Position numbers and translations under genes: made by a program
The notes under the pieces: model-generated
What the model was told of the DNA's origin: nothing
The model's database searches: none
What the model saw: the letters and a program-made list of their open reading frames with translations, nothing else
From: Gammaproteobacteria bacterium
GTDB taxonomy: Bacteria > Pseudomonadota > Gammaproteobacteria > Steroidobacterales > Rariloculaceae
Direction of reading: 5' to 3'
NCBI GenBank assembly: GCA_036381015.1
Contig: DASVDR010000005.1
Span: forward strand, 83,827 to 147,826
DNA: 64,000 bases
Shown here: positions 1 to 8,308 of the stretch, in pieces
Layout of the letters: every line of letters begins with the position of its first letter
Position numbering within the stretch: the stretch's first letter is position 1

Positions 1-287
1 TATCGGATCGGAAACACGCTGCCGGCGAAGGTCAACGTCGACACGAGCACCTCGTCGCCGGGCCGGACGCCGGCCAGCAGCAGGGCCAAATGGAGCGCGG
101 CCGTGCCGGAGGAGGTAGCGGCGGCGGCGCGCACTCCGATGCGCTTCGCGAACTCCTGCTCGAACGCATCGACGTGCGGGCCGAGAGGCGCGATCCAGTT
201 GCTTCTGAACGCATCTTCGATCAGTTCTCGCTCTTTCCCCGAGAGATGAGGAGGCGAGAGGTGGATGCGCGGCGGTTCGATGGCCAT
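1..287 (-). CDS. DegT/DnrJ/EryC1/StrS-type PLP sugar aminotransferase, N-terminal part
   Basis: Partial gene running off the left edge; only the first 95 codons are present, from ATG at 287. The translation contains 'RSNWIAPLGPHVDAFEQEFA', then an SSGTAALHLAL segment and 'GVRPGDEVLVSTLTFAGS'. These are the hallmark N-terminal blocks of the DegT family, which transfers an amino group to keto-sugars during polysaccharide biosynthesis. The PLP-binding lysine lies outside the window, so catalytic competence cannot be judged. The gene is divergent from the O-antigen ligase-like gene. Together with the ATP-grasp and glycosyltransferase genes downstream, it marks the end of a surface glycan locus. 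Confidence 0.85.
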   Translation of the reverse strand, partial: MAIEPPRIHLSPPHLSGKERELIEDAFRSNWIAPLGPHVDAFEQEFAKRIGVRAAAATSSGTAALHLALLLAGVRPGDEVLVSTLTFAGSVFPIR

Positions 288-435
288 GGACGGCTCCGGC
301 TGCAGGCCGAGTATCGCCTACGCCGGCCGCAAAGGAAATCGCGAATGCGGCGCGGGGCGCGAGTGCAAAATTTGAACCGCGGGGCCGGGGCAAGCTCCGT
401 TCGTTACGGTCGCGCGATCTTGTGAGGCACGCGGC

Positions 436-1833
436 GTGCGAGGCACGACGAGCTCGATCAACGCAGCGCATGCCGGACCGCGCGCTGCGCATGCCGGACC
501 GCGCGCTGCGCGGCGGAGCGGCGACGACGTGCTCCCTTTCACGTTCCTTTGTCTTTGCATTCTCGCGCAGGCTTACTCCCTGCCCGTATTGACGGTCGGG
601 CCGTCGTGGGCGGTGTGGCCCACGCCTCCCGTGATCACGGCGTGCGGAATGATCGGCATCGCCGTGCTCGCGTCCCCGGGTGCATGGCCGCCGCTGCGGA
701 AAATGATCGGTGGATATGTTCTGCTGTTCGCTCTCTGCCTTCTATCCGTGGCGTTGGTCACCGTGGCGGCCCATGATCTCCTCATCCCCGACGCGACGCT
801 CGACTTCGGATTTCCGCTGTACCACGTCTGGATCATGGGACTTGCCGGCGGTTCGCTGTGGGCGGCTTCCACGATTCACATCCGGCCGGACCGGTTCCCG
901 CTCCTCGCCAACGTCACGCTCGCCGCGCTCCTTTGGATATGCGTGAGCATCGTGCTCACGTACAAGAACTTCATTCCCACCCGCGAGCTGGCACCGCAGC
1001 TTCCGATGGACCCGGGCGTATCGGGCGCATTCTCCCGCTACCTGCTCAATATGGAGGGGGCCGGTCTCGGCACGGTCGGGTACAACCACGCCTACCCGGC
1101 GGCCGTCGTGCTCATTCTGTCGGCGCTGTGGCTGCAGCTGCTCCCCCGCGGTCGGCGGCCGCTGTTGCGCGCGCTCGTGCTGTCACTCGGGCTCGTCGCC
1201 GTCTTCCTGACCGGCAGCCGCGCCGGATTCGCCGGCTTCCTGCTGTTCTTCGCCGCAGTGGCGGCCGCGGAGCGAAGCATCAGGACTCTCTTCGGCATCG
1301 TCGCCTTGGGACTTCTACTGGCGTTGGCCGTCGCAGCGCTCGAGGTTCCGATCGAGGAGACCATGCAGCGTCAAGCCGCGGTATTCGAGGCGCCTTCCGC
1401 CGAGGCGCTGGCGGGCCGCGACGTGATATGGCAGCACCGGTTGCAGTTCCTGAACGACGACAAGGTTCGCTGGCTGATCGGAACGGGATTCGGATCCGCA
1501 ATGGCGACCGGGTCCGACGCTCATATGCTCTATCTGCACATCGTCGTCGAGATGGGCGTCCTCGGGCTCCTCGCGTTCATTGTGTTTTACGCGTCCATTC
1601 TGCACGCCCTGTGGCGCCGCCTGCCGTATTCACGCTACTTTTTTCTAGCGACCGCGTGCTTGCTGGTTTCCTCGTTGACTCAGGAGACCCTTTATCCCGT
1701 GCCGGCTCTCGGCTTCACGCTTCCGCTCTACCTGATTGCTCTCGCGGTCACGATACGCTCCAGCGACGAGGCGAGGCTGCGGGCCGTGCGGCCGTCGCCG
1801 CGGGCGCGCCCTACGAGCGCGGCGTCCGGTTGA
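436..1833 (+). CDS. O-antigen ligase / polymerase-like membrane protein
   Basis: A 465-residue polytopic inner-membrane protein with about ten hydrophobic segments. The 'LTGSRAGFAGFLLFF' block and the C-terminal 'AHMLYLHIVVEMGVLGLLAF' block are typical of the O-antigen ligase (WaaL)/Wzy-like superfamily, which moves or polymerises undecaprenyl-linked glycans at the periplasmic face. The start is uncertain. The GTG at 436 has a GAGG about 10 bases upstream but adds a hydrophilic N-terminus made from a 21-bp duplication. A GTG at 529, just before the first hydrophobic helix, is an equally good start. Whether it acts as ligase, polymerase or exopolysaccharide enzyme cannot be told from sequence. 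Confidence 0.78.
   Translation: MRGTTSSINAAHAGPRAAHAGPRAARRSGDDVLPFTFLCLCILAQAYSLPVLTVGPSWAVWPTPPVITACGMIGIAVLASPGAWPPLRKMIGGYVLLFALCLLSVALVTVAAHDLLIPDATLDFGFPLYHVWIMGLAGGSLWAASTIHIRPDRFPLLANVTLAALLWICVSIVLTYKNFIPTRELAPQLPMDPGVSGAFSRYLLNMEGAGLGTVGYNHAYPAAVVLILSALWLQLLPRGRRPLLRALVLSLGLVAVFLTGSRAGFAGFLLFFAAVAAAERSIRTLFGIVALGLLLALAVAALEVPIEETMQRQAAVFEAPSAEALAGRDVIWQHRLQFLNDDKVRWLIGTGFGSAMATGSDAHMLYLHIVVEMGVLGLLAFIVFYASILHALWRRLPYSRYFFLATACLLVSSLTQETLYPVPALGFTLPLYLIALAVTIRSSDEARLRAVRPSPRARPTSAASG
466..507 (+). repeat. Perfect 21-bp tandem duplication
   Basis: Two adjacent identical 21-bp copies (466-486 and 487-507), each beginning GCGCATGCCGG. If the upstream GTG is used they encode AHAGPRA twice in the N-terminus of the O-antigen ligase-like protein. 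Otherwise they lie in its 5' leader. Confidence 0.9.
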
Positions 1834-1886
1834 CCGGGACCGTTTGCTCTCGCGCTCGGCGTTCGATCCGCGGGACGGCGTACGCC

Positions 1887-2519
1887 TCAGGGGGCGAGCA
1901 AGGCCGGCACTTCGATCAAGCTTCTGATCTCGTGATCGCAGCGCCCGGGCACGGCTTCGTAGACGCCCCCGGCGCGGCGCAGACGGACCGTGGTCCAGCC
2001 GAGCCGCCGGGGCGCGTCGAAATCCTTTCGCGGATTGTCGGCGACATAGACGCAGGGCCCGCCGTCGGGGAAGCGGTGCATGACCATGCGGAAGGGGCGG
2101 TCGTCCGGCTTGGCGGTCCCGAGCAGATCGGTGAAAACCGGCAATTGTATCCAGCGCTCCAGCCCGAGCGCCTGGAATTTGTTGTGCTGCATCCGGTACG
2201 CACCGTCGGTGATCAAGGCCGTTCGGTGGCGGCGGGAACAGTGCTCCAAGACGAGCCGCGTTTCGGCGTCCAGCCGAATATTCGGCACGTGAAAGCGATA
2301 AATTTCCACGAGCTCCGCGACGTTCAAGGCTCTGCCCGTCTGCCGGGCGAAGTGATCGAAGACATGGCCGCTGCCATGCTCGCGAAAGATCCGCAGCAAG
2401 TGCCGGTACGTCGCCGGCCGGTCGCGCGGCGACACGTGCCCGGCCACGGCTCGGAAGCCGCTGCGCACGAAGTCCATTTCCGGGTAAAGCGTGTCGTCCA
2501 GATCAAAGACGATGATGAT
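1887..2519 (-). CDS. HAD-superfamily hydrolase, no canonical start codon
   Basis: About 210 residues if read from the isoleucine codons at 2519. HAD motif I is present as 'VFDLDDTLYPE', followed by a helical cap, the motif II region 'TALITDG', and a late 'KPDDRPF' / 'CVYVADNPRKDF' block with the acidic motif. Reading from the first ATG (2477) would delete the catalytic DxD motif, so the true start must be upstream. The only codons between the in-frame stop at 2526-2528 and motif I are TCG CCC ATC ATC ATC GTC, with no ATG, GTG or TTG. Translation must therefore start at ATC, or the gene is joined to the overlapping ATP-grasp gene by a frameshift or a sequence error. Probably a phosphatase acting in the glycan locus. 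Confidence 0.7.
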   Translation of the reverse strand: MIIVFDLDDTLYPEMDFVRSGFRAVAGHVSPRDRPATYRHLLRIFREHGSGHVFDHFARQTGRALNVAELVEIYRFHVPNIRLDAETRLVLEHCSRRHRTALITDGAYRMQHNKFQALGLERWIQLPVFTDLLGTAKPDDRPFRMVMHRFPDGGPCVYVADNPRKDFDAPRRLGWTTVRLRRAGGVYEAVPGRCDHEIRSLIEVPALLAP

Positions 2520-3453
2520 GGGCGATCACCTCGGCGTCGTAGCGCAACATCAGGGTGTTTTCTCGCCAACGGGCAATCTCGAGCGGCTCGCCGCGCGCGT
2601 CTCGCAACAAGTAATCGACCATGTTCGCGCCGGCATGGAAGCTCAAGGGAAAGCCGCCGCCGAAGCGCGGATTCACCTCGACGAACGAAAGACCGCCCTC
2701 TCGGCCGCGAAAGAGCTGCACGTTCAATACGCCGTACGCGCCGTGCATGACGGCGAAGAGGCGCGCGACCTCGTCGAGAATGCGCGGGTCGCGAACGGTT
2801 ACGGCCTTGCTGACTTCACCGCCGCGGATTTCCAGCCGCTGTCGGGGCACGAGGTCGCGCAGGCGACCGTTCGAGTCCACGAAAGCGTCGACCGTGAACT
2901 CGTCTCCCGCGAGCATCGGCTGAAAGACGTAGTCCGCATTTCGGCTCCGCAGCCGCTCGGCCTCATAGGCGTCATCGACGCGTCGTGCCCCGATCGAGCT
3001 GCTCGAATCGTCCAGCTTCGCGAACAAAGGGAAGGGGGCGTCGGCGAAGTCCTCGATCAGCGCCGGTGTCGGCAAGCCGTGCCGCGAAAGGAACTCGTGC
3101 GTCGATCGCTTGCGAGAGAAAGTCCGGCAAACGTCCACGCTCGAGACGGCGACTCGCGCGCCCACCGCCCCGAAGTCGTCGGCGGCGGCGGCGAGGACGG
3201 GCAGCTCCGGGTCGATCGTCGGAATGACGACCTCGATCCGATGCTCGAGACAGAGGTCGAGCAGGAAGGGCACATACTCCGCGCTCACGCGCGGCGCCTC
3301 CCAGGCGCGATCCGCGAGACGGCAAGCGGCGCTCCATTCGGGACGAGCATCGACCGCGAAAACGTGGCCGCCCGCACGGCGCGCATCGAGCGTCCGTCTC
3401 ACGATTTGGACGAGGCTCCCGCGGCGCCCCGCGGAAGTAATCAGCACGTTCAT
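2503..3453 (-). CDS. ATP-grasp domain protein (carbamoyl-phosphate synthase-like)
   Basis: A 316-residue soluble enzyme. The N-terminus 'MNVLITSAGRRGSLV' is a Rossmann-like pre-ATP-grasp domain. The middle 'PFPLFAKLDDSSSSIGA' is the ATP-binding lysine loop, and 'LSFVEVNPRFGGGFPLS' near the C-terminus is the Mg-binding ExNPR motif. ATP-grasp ligases of this type occur in polysaccharide loci, where they probably join an amino acid or similar carboxylate to a sugar; the substrate is not known here. The 3' end overlaps the HAD hydrolase by 17 bases at a CATCATCATC run, implying translational coupling or a fusion. Confidence 0.82.
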   Translation of the reverse strand: MNVLITSAGRRGSLVQIVRRTLDARRAGGHVFAVDARPEWSAACRLADRAWEAPRVSAEYVPFLLDLCLEHRIEVVIPTIDPELPVLAAAADDFGAVGARVAVSSVDVCRTFSRKRSTHEFLSRHGLPTPALIEDFADAPFPLFAKLDDSSSSIGARRVDDAYEAERLRSRNADYVFQPMLAGDEFTVDAFVDSNGRLRDLVPRQRLEIRGGEVSKAVTVRDPRILDEVARLFAVMHGAYGVLNVQLFRGREGGLSFVEVNPRFGGGFPLSFHAGANMVDYLLRDARGEPLEIARWRENTLMLRYDAEVIAHHHRL

Positions 3454-3692
3454 GGCGCATCACCCGGCGGCAAGCGACACTGCGGCGCGAACGAGCAACG
3501 CAGGCCAGACCTATGTTACCCGGTTGCCCGGCGAATCGAGCCTCCTCGATGCGTCCGGCGCGCGGCCGGCCGCGGCGCGCGGCGATCGGCGTCGAAGGCG
3601 GGGCCGCGCCAAGGCCGCCCGTACTCGACCCTATTCTCGGCCGCCAACCGACGCGGTTAACGTGAACGCGCCCGAACGTCCGAGCGAGCACG

Positions 3693-4892
3693 ATGAACGC
3701 GCCGATAAGAGTGCTCCACGTCATGACCGATCCGGTGTTCGGTGCGATCCTGCTGGAGCCGATCCTGCGACAGCAACGCGAGCACGGATACCGGATAGAA
3801 ATCGCGGCCGGGCCCGGGGAGGCGATGGGCCAGCTCACGAGGATGGGATTCCCGGTGCATCTGATTCACGTCAACCGGCACCTCGTCAGTTTCGCTCACT
3901 TCCGCGCCCTGGCCGAGCTGGTGCGAATCACGCGGCGCGGCAGGTACGACGTGATCCACCTGCACAACCCGATCACGTCGGTGCTCGGCCGGATCGCCGC
4001 CCGCACGGCGCCGCGGCCGATCGTCTTCTATCACATGCACGGCTCCTACTGGGACTCGCCACGGCTTTCGGAGCGATTGATCTTCGACTACACGGAGAGA
4101 GCGCTACGGAATTTCGCGGACAACATCATCACGATAAACAGCGAGGACACGGACGACCTGATCAGGAGGGGAATCAAGGATGCCGCGTCGATCACCTGCC
4201 TTCGCGTGGGGAGCGGCGGCGTCGACCTCGCGCGCTTCGACCCGTCGGCGTTCACGCCGGAAGACCGCGCACGCACGAGGCAGGCGTTGGGCATTTCGCC
4301 TTCCGACTTCGTCGTCGGGTTCGTCGGCCGGCTCGTGGAGATCAAAGGCATCACGGACCTCGTCGAAGCCTTCAGCGGCGTGGCCGGCGCCTGCGAACGC
4401 GCGAAGCTCGTGATCGTCGGCAGCGTGCTGCGAAGCGAGCGTGATCAGGAGACCGGCCCGCGCGTCATGCGCCGGGCGGAGGAAGATCCGTCGTTGCGAG
4501 GACGCGTCGTATTCACCGGCTTCAGGCGCGACGTGCCGGCTCTGATGTCGACGATGGACGTGCTCGTGATGCCTTCTCGCCAAGAGCATTTCGGCCTCGT
4601 GCAGGCAGAGGCGGGCGCGATGAGCTTGCCGGTGATCTCCACCGACACACGCGGCGGCCGCGAGGCCATAGAGAACGGCCGCAACGGAATTCTCGTTCCG
4701 GTCGAGAACCCGGAAGTCTTACGTGAGGCCATTCTGCTTCTGGCCGAGCGCGAGGACTTGAGAAAGCGCATGGCCGAGGCCGGCCGCGCGCGAGCCTGCG
4801 CGCTCTACGACGAAAGGCGCATCTTCGAGCGGATCAACGCCGCGTACGAGCGGCTGCTCGGGGCACGGGCCGGCGGGGCGGCGCTGACTTGA
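3693..4892 (+). CDS. GT4-family glycosyltransferase
   Basis: A 399-residue GT-B fold glycosyltransferase. The N-terminal domain starts 'IRVLHVMTDPVFGA' and contains 'YDVIHLHNP'. The C-terminal donor domain has 'VVGFVGRLVEIKGITDLVEA' and the EX7E element 'EHFGLVQAEAG' (Glu pair) followed by 'LPVISTDTRGGREAI'. It should transfer a sugar from a nucleotide-activated donor to a lipid-linked acceptor at the cytoplasmic face. It is divergent from the ATP-grasp/HAD pair, with a 239-bp intergenic region that can hold both promoters. Donor and acceptor sugars cannot be inferred. Confidence 0.88.
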   Translation: MNAPIRVLHVMTDPVFGAILLEPILRQQREHGYRIEIAAGPGEAMGQLTRMGFPVHLIHVNRHLVSFAHFRALAELVRITRRGRYDVIHLHNPITSVLGRIAARTAPRPIVFYHMHGSYWDSPRLSERLIFDYTERALRNFADNIITINSEDTDDLIRRGIKDAASITCLRVGSGGVDLARFDPSAFTPEDRARTRQALGISPSDFVVGFVGRLVEIKGITDLVEAFSGVAGACERAKLVIVGSVLRSERDQETGPRVMRRAEEDPSLRGRVVFTGFRRDVPALMSTMDVLVMPSRQEHFGLVQAEAGAMSLPVISTDTRGGREAIENGRNGILVPVENPEVLREAILLLAEREDLRKRMAEAGRARACALYDERRIFERINAAYERLLGARAGGAALT

Positions 4893-5019
4893 GCCTTCAG
4901 CCGACCCGCGGCCCGGGCTCGACGCACGATGGCGATCGCCGGATTGCATTGCCGCACGGGCTTCGTGGAGAATCGGCCTTGAAGCGCCAATTGCCATGGC
5001 CTCAGGCGGGAGATTTTCG

Positions 5020-5430
5020 ATGAAGCGAGCACTTACGGCGGCTCTGGTCGCGGGCCTGCTTCCCCTCGCGGGTGCCGGGCCGGCGCAGGCTCATCATTCG
5101 TTCGCGGCCGTCTACGACACGACCGCGCCGATCACGGTCACGGGCAAGATCGTTCAGGTGCGGCTCACGAACCCGCACTCGTGGTTCTTTCTCGACGTCG
5201 AAGGCGAGGACGGCAAGGTCGAGCGGTGGTCGTTCGAAGCCGGCACGCCGAGCGGAATGATTCGCAACGGCTACTCGCCGAAAGTCATCAAGGAAGGCGA
5301 CGTCGTGACGATCTCCGGTTTTCGTGCCCGGGACGCGTCCGCGAACGCGGGCATGCTCCGCGAGCTCGTGACGGCGGACGGCACGCGCTACGGGATGTTC
5401 GGGCCGCGGGAGGGCGGCGGCGCGAGGTAA
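5020..5430 (+). CDS. DUF6152 family exported protein (copy 1)
   Basis: A 136-residue small exported protein. I chose ATG 5020 because GGGAG lies 8-9 bases upstream and the next residues form a clean signal peptide ending 'GPAQA', so the mature protein begins 'HHSFAAVYD'. The rest is a small beta domain with 'VQVRLTNPHSWFFLDV', where the NPH motif is conserved in all four copies in this window. The function of DUF6152 is unknown. The mature N-terminal His-His resembles copper 'histidine brace' proteins, which is an inference. It is followed 36 bp later by a GVW-family gene, the same pairing seen at 18-21 kb and 36-38 kb. Confidence 0.85.
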   Translation: MKRALTAALVAGLLPLAGAGPAQAHHSFAAVYDTTAPITVTGKIVQVRLTNPHSWFFLDVEGEDGKVERWSFEAGTPSGMIRNGYSPKVIKEGDVVTISGFRARDASANAGMLRELVTADGTRYGMFGPREGGGAR

Positions 5431-5466
5431 ATCCGGCCGACGGCGGACGGCCGAGGGGGAGCTTTC

Positions 5467-6276
5467 GTGATGAGGCACGTTTCGAATCGCGTGTCCGCCG
5501 CGGCGGGCACCTGGGCGGCTTCCTGTCTGGCGTTGCTCGCTTTCGGCTCGGCCGGAGCGCAAGAAGCTGCGTCCCAGGGCGAGGCGCCGGGCGAGGTGCC
5601 GCGCATGGCCGACGGCCACCCGGATCTGTCCGGCGTGTGGTGGGGCGGCGCGGACGTCGGCGGTCCCGGCTTCCGGCCGGGCGGCAACAGGAGCGGGGAG
5701 GGGCCGCCGACCTTCACGGATCTTTATCAGCCGTGGGCGAAGGAGCGTGCGGCCCAGCTGAGCGACAAGGACGACCCGACGCTCGGATGCGTCCCGACGG
5801 CTTTCGGCACGTTGAACGTGCGCCTCTGGGATGTCGGCGCGGTCGGCCAGATCGTCGCAACGCCGAAGTTCGTCGTGCTGCTGAGCGAGACGTATCACGG
5901 GTACCAGCTCGTGCCCACGGACGGCCGCCCGCATCGCGACGCCGTTCCGCCGTCGTGGCGCGGAGACGCCGTCGGTCACTGGGAAGGCGACACGTTCGTC
6001 GTCGAGACGCAGAACTTCACGGACGACACGTGGATCTGGGCCGAAGGGCGGGTGTCGTTTCACTCGGACGCGCTCCGCATCGTCGAGCGCTATCGACGCG
6101 TGGACGCCGATACGCTCGTCGTCGACGCCACCGTTTACGACCCGAAGGTGCTGACGGAGCCGTGGGTCGTGCCCACGCAAACGCTTCAGCTCGCGCCGTT
6201 CGACCAGCTCCTGCCGCTGAATTGCACGGGAACGGAGACGCGGCAGCTCATTCAAGGCGTGTCGGCGACGGAGTGA
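5467..6276 (+). CDS. Secreted 'PDLSGVW' family protein of unknown function (GVW copy A)
   Basis: A 269-residue protein with an N-terminal signal peptide ending near 'GSAGAQEAAS'. Family signatures are 'GHPDLSGVWWGGADV' at about residue 50, the central 'DAVGHWEGDTFVVET' and 'SDALRIVERYRRV'. Two cysteines, 'LGCVPTAFG' and 'LPLNCTGTE', sit where the paralogues at 18.6, 19.5 and 36.6 kb also carry cysteines and could form a disulfide in the periplasm. No catalytic motif or characterised homologue is recognised. It lies 36 bp after the DUF6152 gene and is probably co-transcribed with it. Confidence 0.8.
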   Translation: MMRHVSNRVSAAAGTWAASCLALLAFGSAGAQEAASQGEAPGEVPRMADGHPDLSGVWWGGADVGGPGFRPGGNRSGEGPPTFTDLYQPWAKERAAQLSDKDDPTLGCVPTAFGTLNVRLWDVGAVGQIVATPKFVVLLSETYHGYQLVPTDGRPHRDAVPPSWRGDAVGHWEGDTFVVETQNFTDDTWIWAEGRVSFHSDALRIVERYRRVDADTLVVDATVYDPKVLTEPWVVPTQTLQLAPFDQLLPLNCTGTETRQLIQGVSATE

Positions 6277-6292
6277 GCCGCGAGGCAAGCCG

Positions 6293-6808
6293 ATGGCGCC
6301 GCGCGCTCTCGGCATCAGCCTCCATACGGGTTGGGGGGCGTGTGTCGTCGCCGGCGGCTCGCCCGCGGCGCCGGAGATCGTCGCGAACGAGATCATCGAG
6401 ATTCTCGGCGACTCGGAGCGCTTCTGCTTCCACATCGCCGCGGAGATGAAAGCCGCCGAGGCCGAGCGCTGGATCGCTCGCGCCCGGGACAAGGCCGTCG
6501 CGAACGCCGCCCGCGCGCTCGCGCCCCTCGTCGCCCGCGCGAGCATCTGCGCGCTCGTCGCAAAAGGCGGCAGTGCCGGCACGCTCGAGGCCATTCTCGC
6601 CTCGCATCCGCGCATTCACACGGCCGAAGGGTGCTTCTATCGGGATGCGGTGCGCGAGGCCTGCACGATTCCGGTGCGGCTCGTCCCGCCCCGCGCTCTC
6701 GATCCTTCGAAGGTCGGCAAGCTCGCTCCGCCGCCGTGGGGGAAAGATCAAAAGCTCGCCGTCCTCGCGGCCTGGAGCGTGCTCGCAGAGGCGAGGTCTG
6801 CGGGCTGA
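6293..6808 (+). CDS. Hypothetical cytoplasmic protein, possible RNase H-like fold
   Basis: A 171-residue protein without a signal peptide, starting at ATG 6293 with GAGG 8 bases upstream. I do not recognise the family. The opening 'ALGISLHTGWGACVVAGG' and the late 'PPPWGKDQKLAVLAAW' are arranged like the first strand and last helix of RuvC/RNase H-like nucleases. The first catalytic Asp would be Ser here, so activity is doubtful. This resemblance is a pattern impression only. The gene lies 16 bp after the GVW gene, so it may be in the same transcript, although its job looks unrelated. Confidence 0.55.
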   Translation: MAPRALGISLHTGWGACVVAGGSPAAPEIVANEIIEILGDSERFCFHIAAEMKAAEAERWIARARDKAVANAARALAPLVARASICALVAKGGSAGTLEAILASHPRIHTAEGCFYRDAVREACTIPVRLVPPRALDPSKVGKLAPPPWGKDQKLAVLAAWSVLAEARSAG

Positions 6809-6869
6809 TGCGGCGGCTCGACCTCGCATCGCGACGCCCCGCCGATCCCGCCCGCGGAAAGGACGCGCG

Positions 6870-7493
6870 TTGAGGACCCGGTGGGCGAGCACCGCGTGCA
6901 TTGCCGCCGTGCTGGGAGGCGCAGGTTACGGTTGGCTCATGCGCACGCAGCCGCCGTCGGTCGTGACTCCGATTGCGGAGCGAGAAGAACGGACGGTCGA
7001 GGGCGAGCGGCCCGGCGGAAGCGTGCTCCCGGCCGACCCGCGTGACGCTCCGGGAAGCGATCCTCGATCGGGCGGACCGCCGAGCGACGGCCGCGAAGCC
7101 GCCGCGGCTGCGGATACCGACGCGCTCGCCGCGCCCGATCCCGTTGCGGCTCTCCGCGAGGCGCTCGCCGGCCGCCTGTACTCGGCCTCGGGTGCGAAGC
7201 TCGTAGAAGACCTCGTCGCGGGCGGGCTCGCGCCGTCCGACGCCGAGGCGATCGTTCGCAAGGCGCTCGACGATTATGCCTCCTGTTACATCGATGCTCT
7301 GGAGGAACAAGCCGTCGAGGAAGGCGTGTCCGTCGACGACGTGCTCTACGCGCTCCAAGCGACGTTGGCGGAGGCCGACGGGCCGTTGATCGCTGCGCTG
7401 ATCGATCCGCAAGCGGTGCAGGCGCGTGCGATGCCGTGCGCGCTCGCCGCGAGCCAAGAGGCGGGTCTTCCGTTTCCCGGCCCGGCCCGGTGA
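6870..7493 (+). CDS. Hypothetical membrane-anchored or exported protein
   Basis: A 207-residue protein; I place the start at TTG 6870, with GGAAAGGA 7-14 bases upstream. The reading frame is open further 5' but that stretch looks like shadow sequence. One N-terminal hydrophobic segment ('STACIAAVLGGAGYGWLM') is followed by a low-complexity Pro/Gly/Asp-rich linker. A helical domain of about 110 residues follows, including 'LVEDLVAGGLAPSDAEAIV' and 'DDYASCYIDALEEQAVEEG'. The paired helices with cysteines recall small helical-bundle domains, but no family is recognised. It is convergent with the coiled-coil gene 13 bp away. Confidence 0.55.
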   Translation: MRTRWASTACIAAVLGGAGYGWLMRTQPPSVVTPIAEREERTVEGERPGGSVLPADPRDAPGSDPRSGGPPSDGREAAAAADTDALAAPDPVAALREALAGRLYSASGAKLVEDLVAGGLAPSDAEAIVRKALDDYASCYIDALEEQAVEEGVSVDDVLYALQATLAEADGPLIAALIDPQAVQARAMPCALAASQEAGLPFPGPAR

Positions 7494-7506
7494 GCGCAAA
7501 GCGCGC

Positions 7507-8076
7507 TCAGGCCTTCCCTTCGTCCTGAGGATCGAACAAGAGGTCGGGCGAGATCAGCTCTTCCGAAGGGCTCTCGTCCTCCGCGCCCGGCTGCGGGTAC
7601 GAGCCCGAGGAGATCGTCGGCCGTTCGCGCGCCCAGCTCGTATCGGCGATGAGCCGATTGATCGTGCCCTCGATCGCCGACGCATCGGGCTCATCCGGCG
7701 GGAGGCCGAGCTGCGCGCGCAACCGGTCACGCTCCGCGGTGACGCGCTCGAGATCGGCGCGGAGCTTCTGCAACGCGGCTTCCTGTGTCTGCTCCTGCGC
7801 AGCCGCCTCCGAAAGCCGCTCGGCCAGCTGCCGCTCCGCGGATTCGGCGCGCTCGCGAGCGTCCGCCAGCTGCTTCGCGTAGCTCTTCTCGAGAACCTGC
7901 AGCTTGAAGTGCAGCCCGTCGATCGCGCTCGCGAGCTCGGCCGCCTTTTGCCGTTCCTCGGCCAGCACGCGCTCGAGCTCCTCGATCGTCGTCTGCGCTT
8001 CGGCGGCTTCGGGTGCGCGCGCGGGGCTCGCGTCGTCCAAACGAGCTTCGGCATCCGGGTTGCGGTCATCGCTCAT
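7507..8076 (-). CDS. Coiled-coil hypothetical protein
   Basis: A 189-residue soluble protein; ATG 8076 ('MSDDRNPDAEARLDD') is preferred over the ATG six codons upstream. Residues from about 30 to 125 form an almost continuous heptad-like helix rich in Glu, Gln, Arg, Ala and Leu ('TIEELERVLAEERQKAAELA', then 'LQKLRADLERVTAERDRLR'). An acidic, Ser/Pro-rich tail follows. It is probably a dimeric cytoplasmic coiled coil; no enzymatic motif is present. It is divergent from the DUF3857 gene, sharing about 230 bp of upstream DNA. Confidence 0.6.
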   Translation of the reverse strand: MSDDRNPDAEARLDDASPARAPEAAEAQTTIEELERVLAEERQKAAELASAIDGLHFKLQVLEKSYAKQLADARERAESAERQLAERLSEAAAQEQTQEAALQKLRADLERVTAERDRLRAQLGLPPDEPDASAIEGTINRLIADTSWARERPTISSGSYPQPGAEDESPSEELISPDLLFDPQDEGKA

Positions 8077-8308
8077 GACGGGCCCTTTCTGCACTCGGGC
8101 ACGAGACGCAGCTCGACGGGACGGCGCCCGGCGAAAGGCCGACGCTCTCGAAACCGGCAGGGATTCTAACCGAGCGCGCGCGCAGCCGGTACGCAGACGA
8201 ACGGGATTTTGTCGAGTACGACATTGCGGCGGCGAGTCCGATCCTGTACATAGTCTTTCTACATCCCGGGCCTCCCCGAGAAGAAGAACAACCGGGAACC
8301 GGGCCCGT

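Noticed and set aside
1887-2477. Starting the HAD protein at the first ATG, 2477
   Set aside because: This would remove the catalytic DLDDT motif, which is intact just upstream in the same frame.
6573-6869. An upstream extension of the hypothetical gene at 6870
   Set aside because: It overlaps the 6293-6808 gene in another frame and is Arg/Ser/Pro-rich; TTG 6870 has a good ribosome-binding site.
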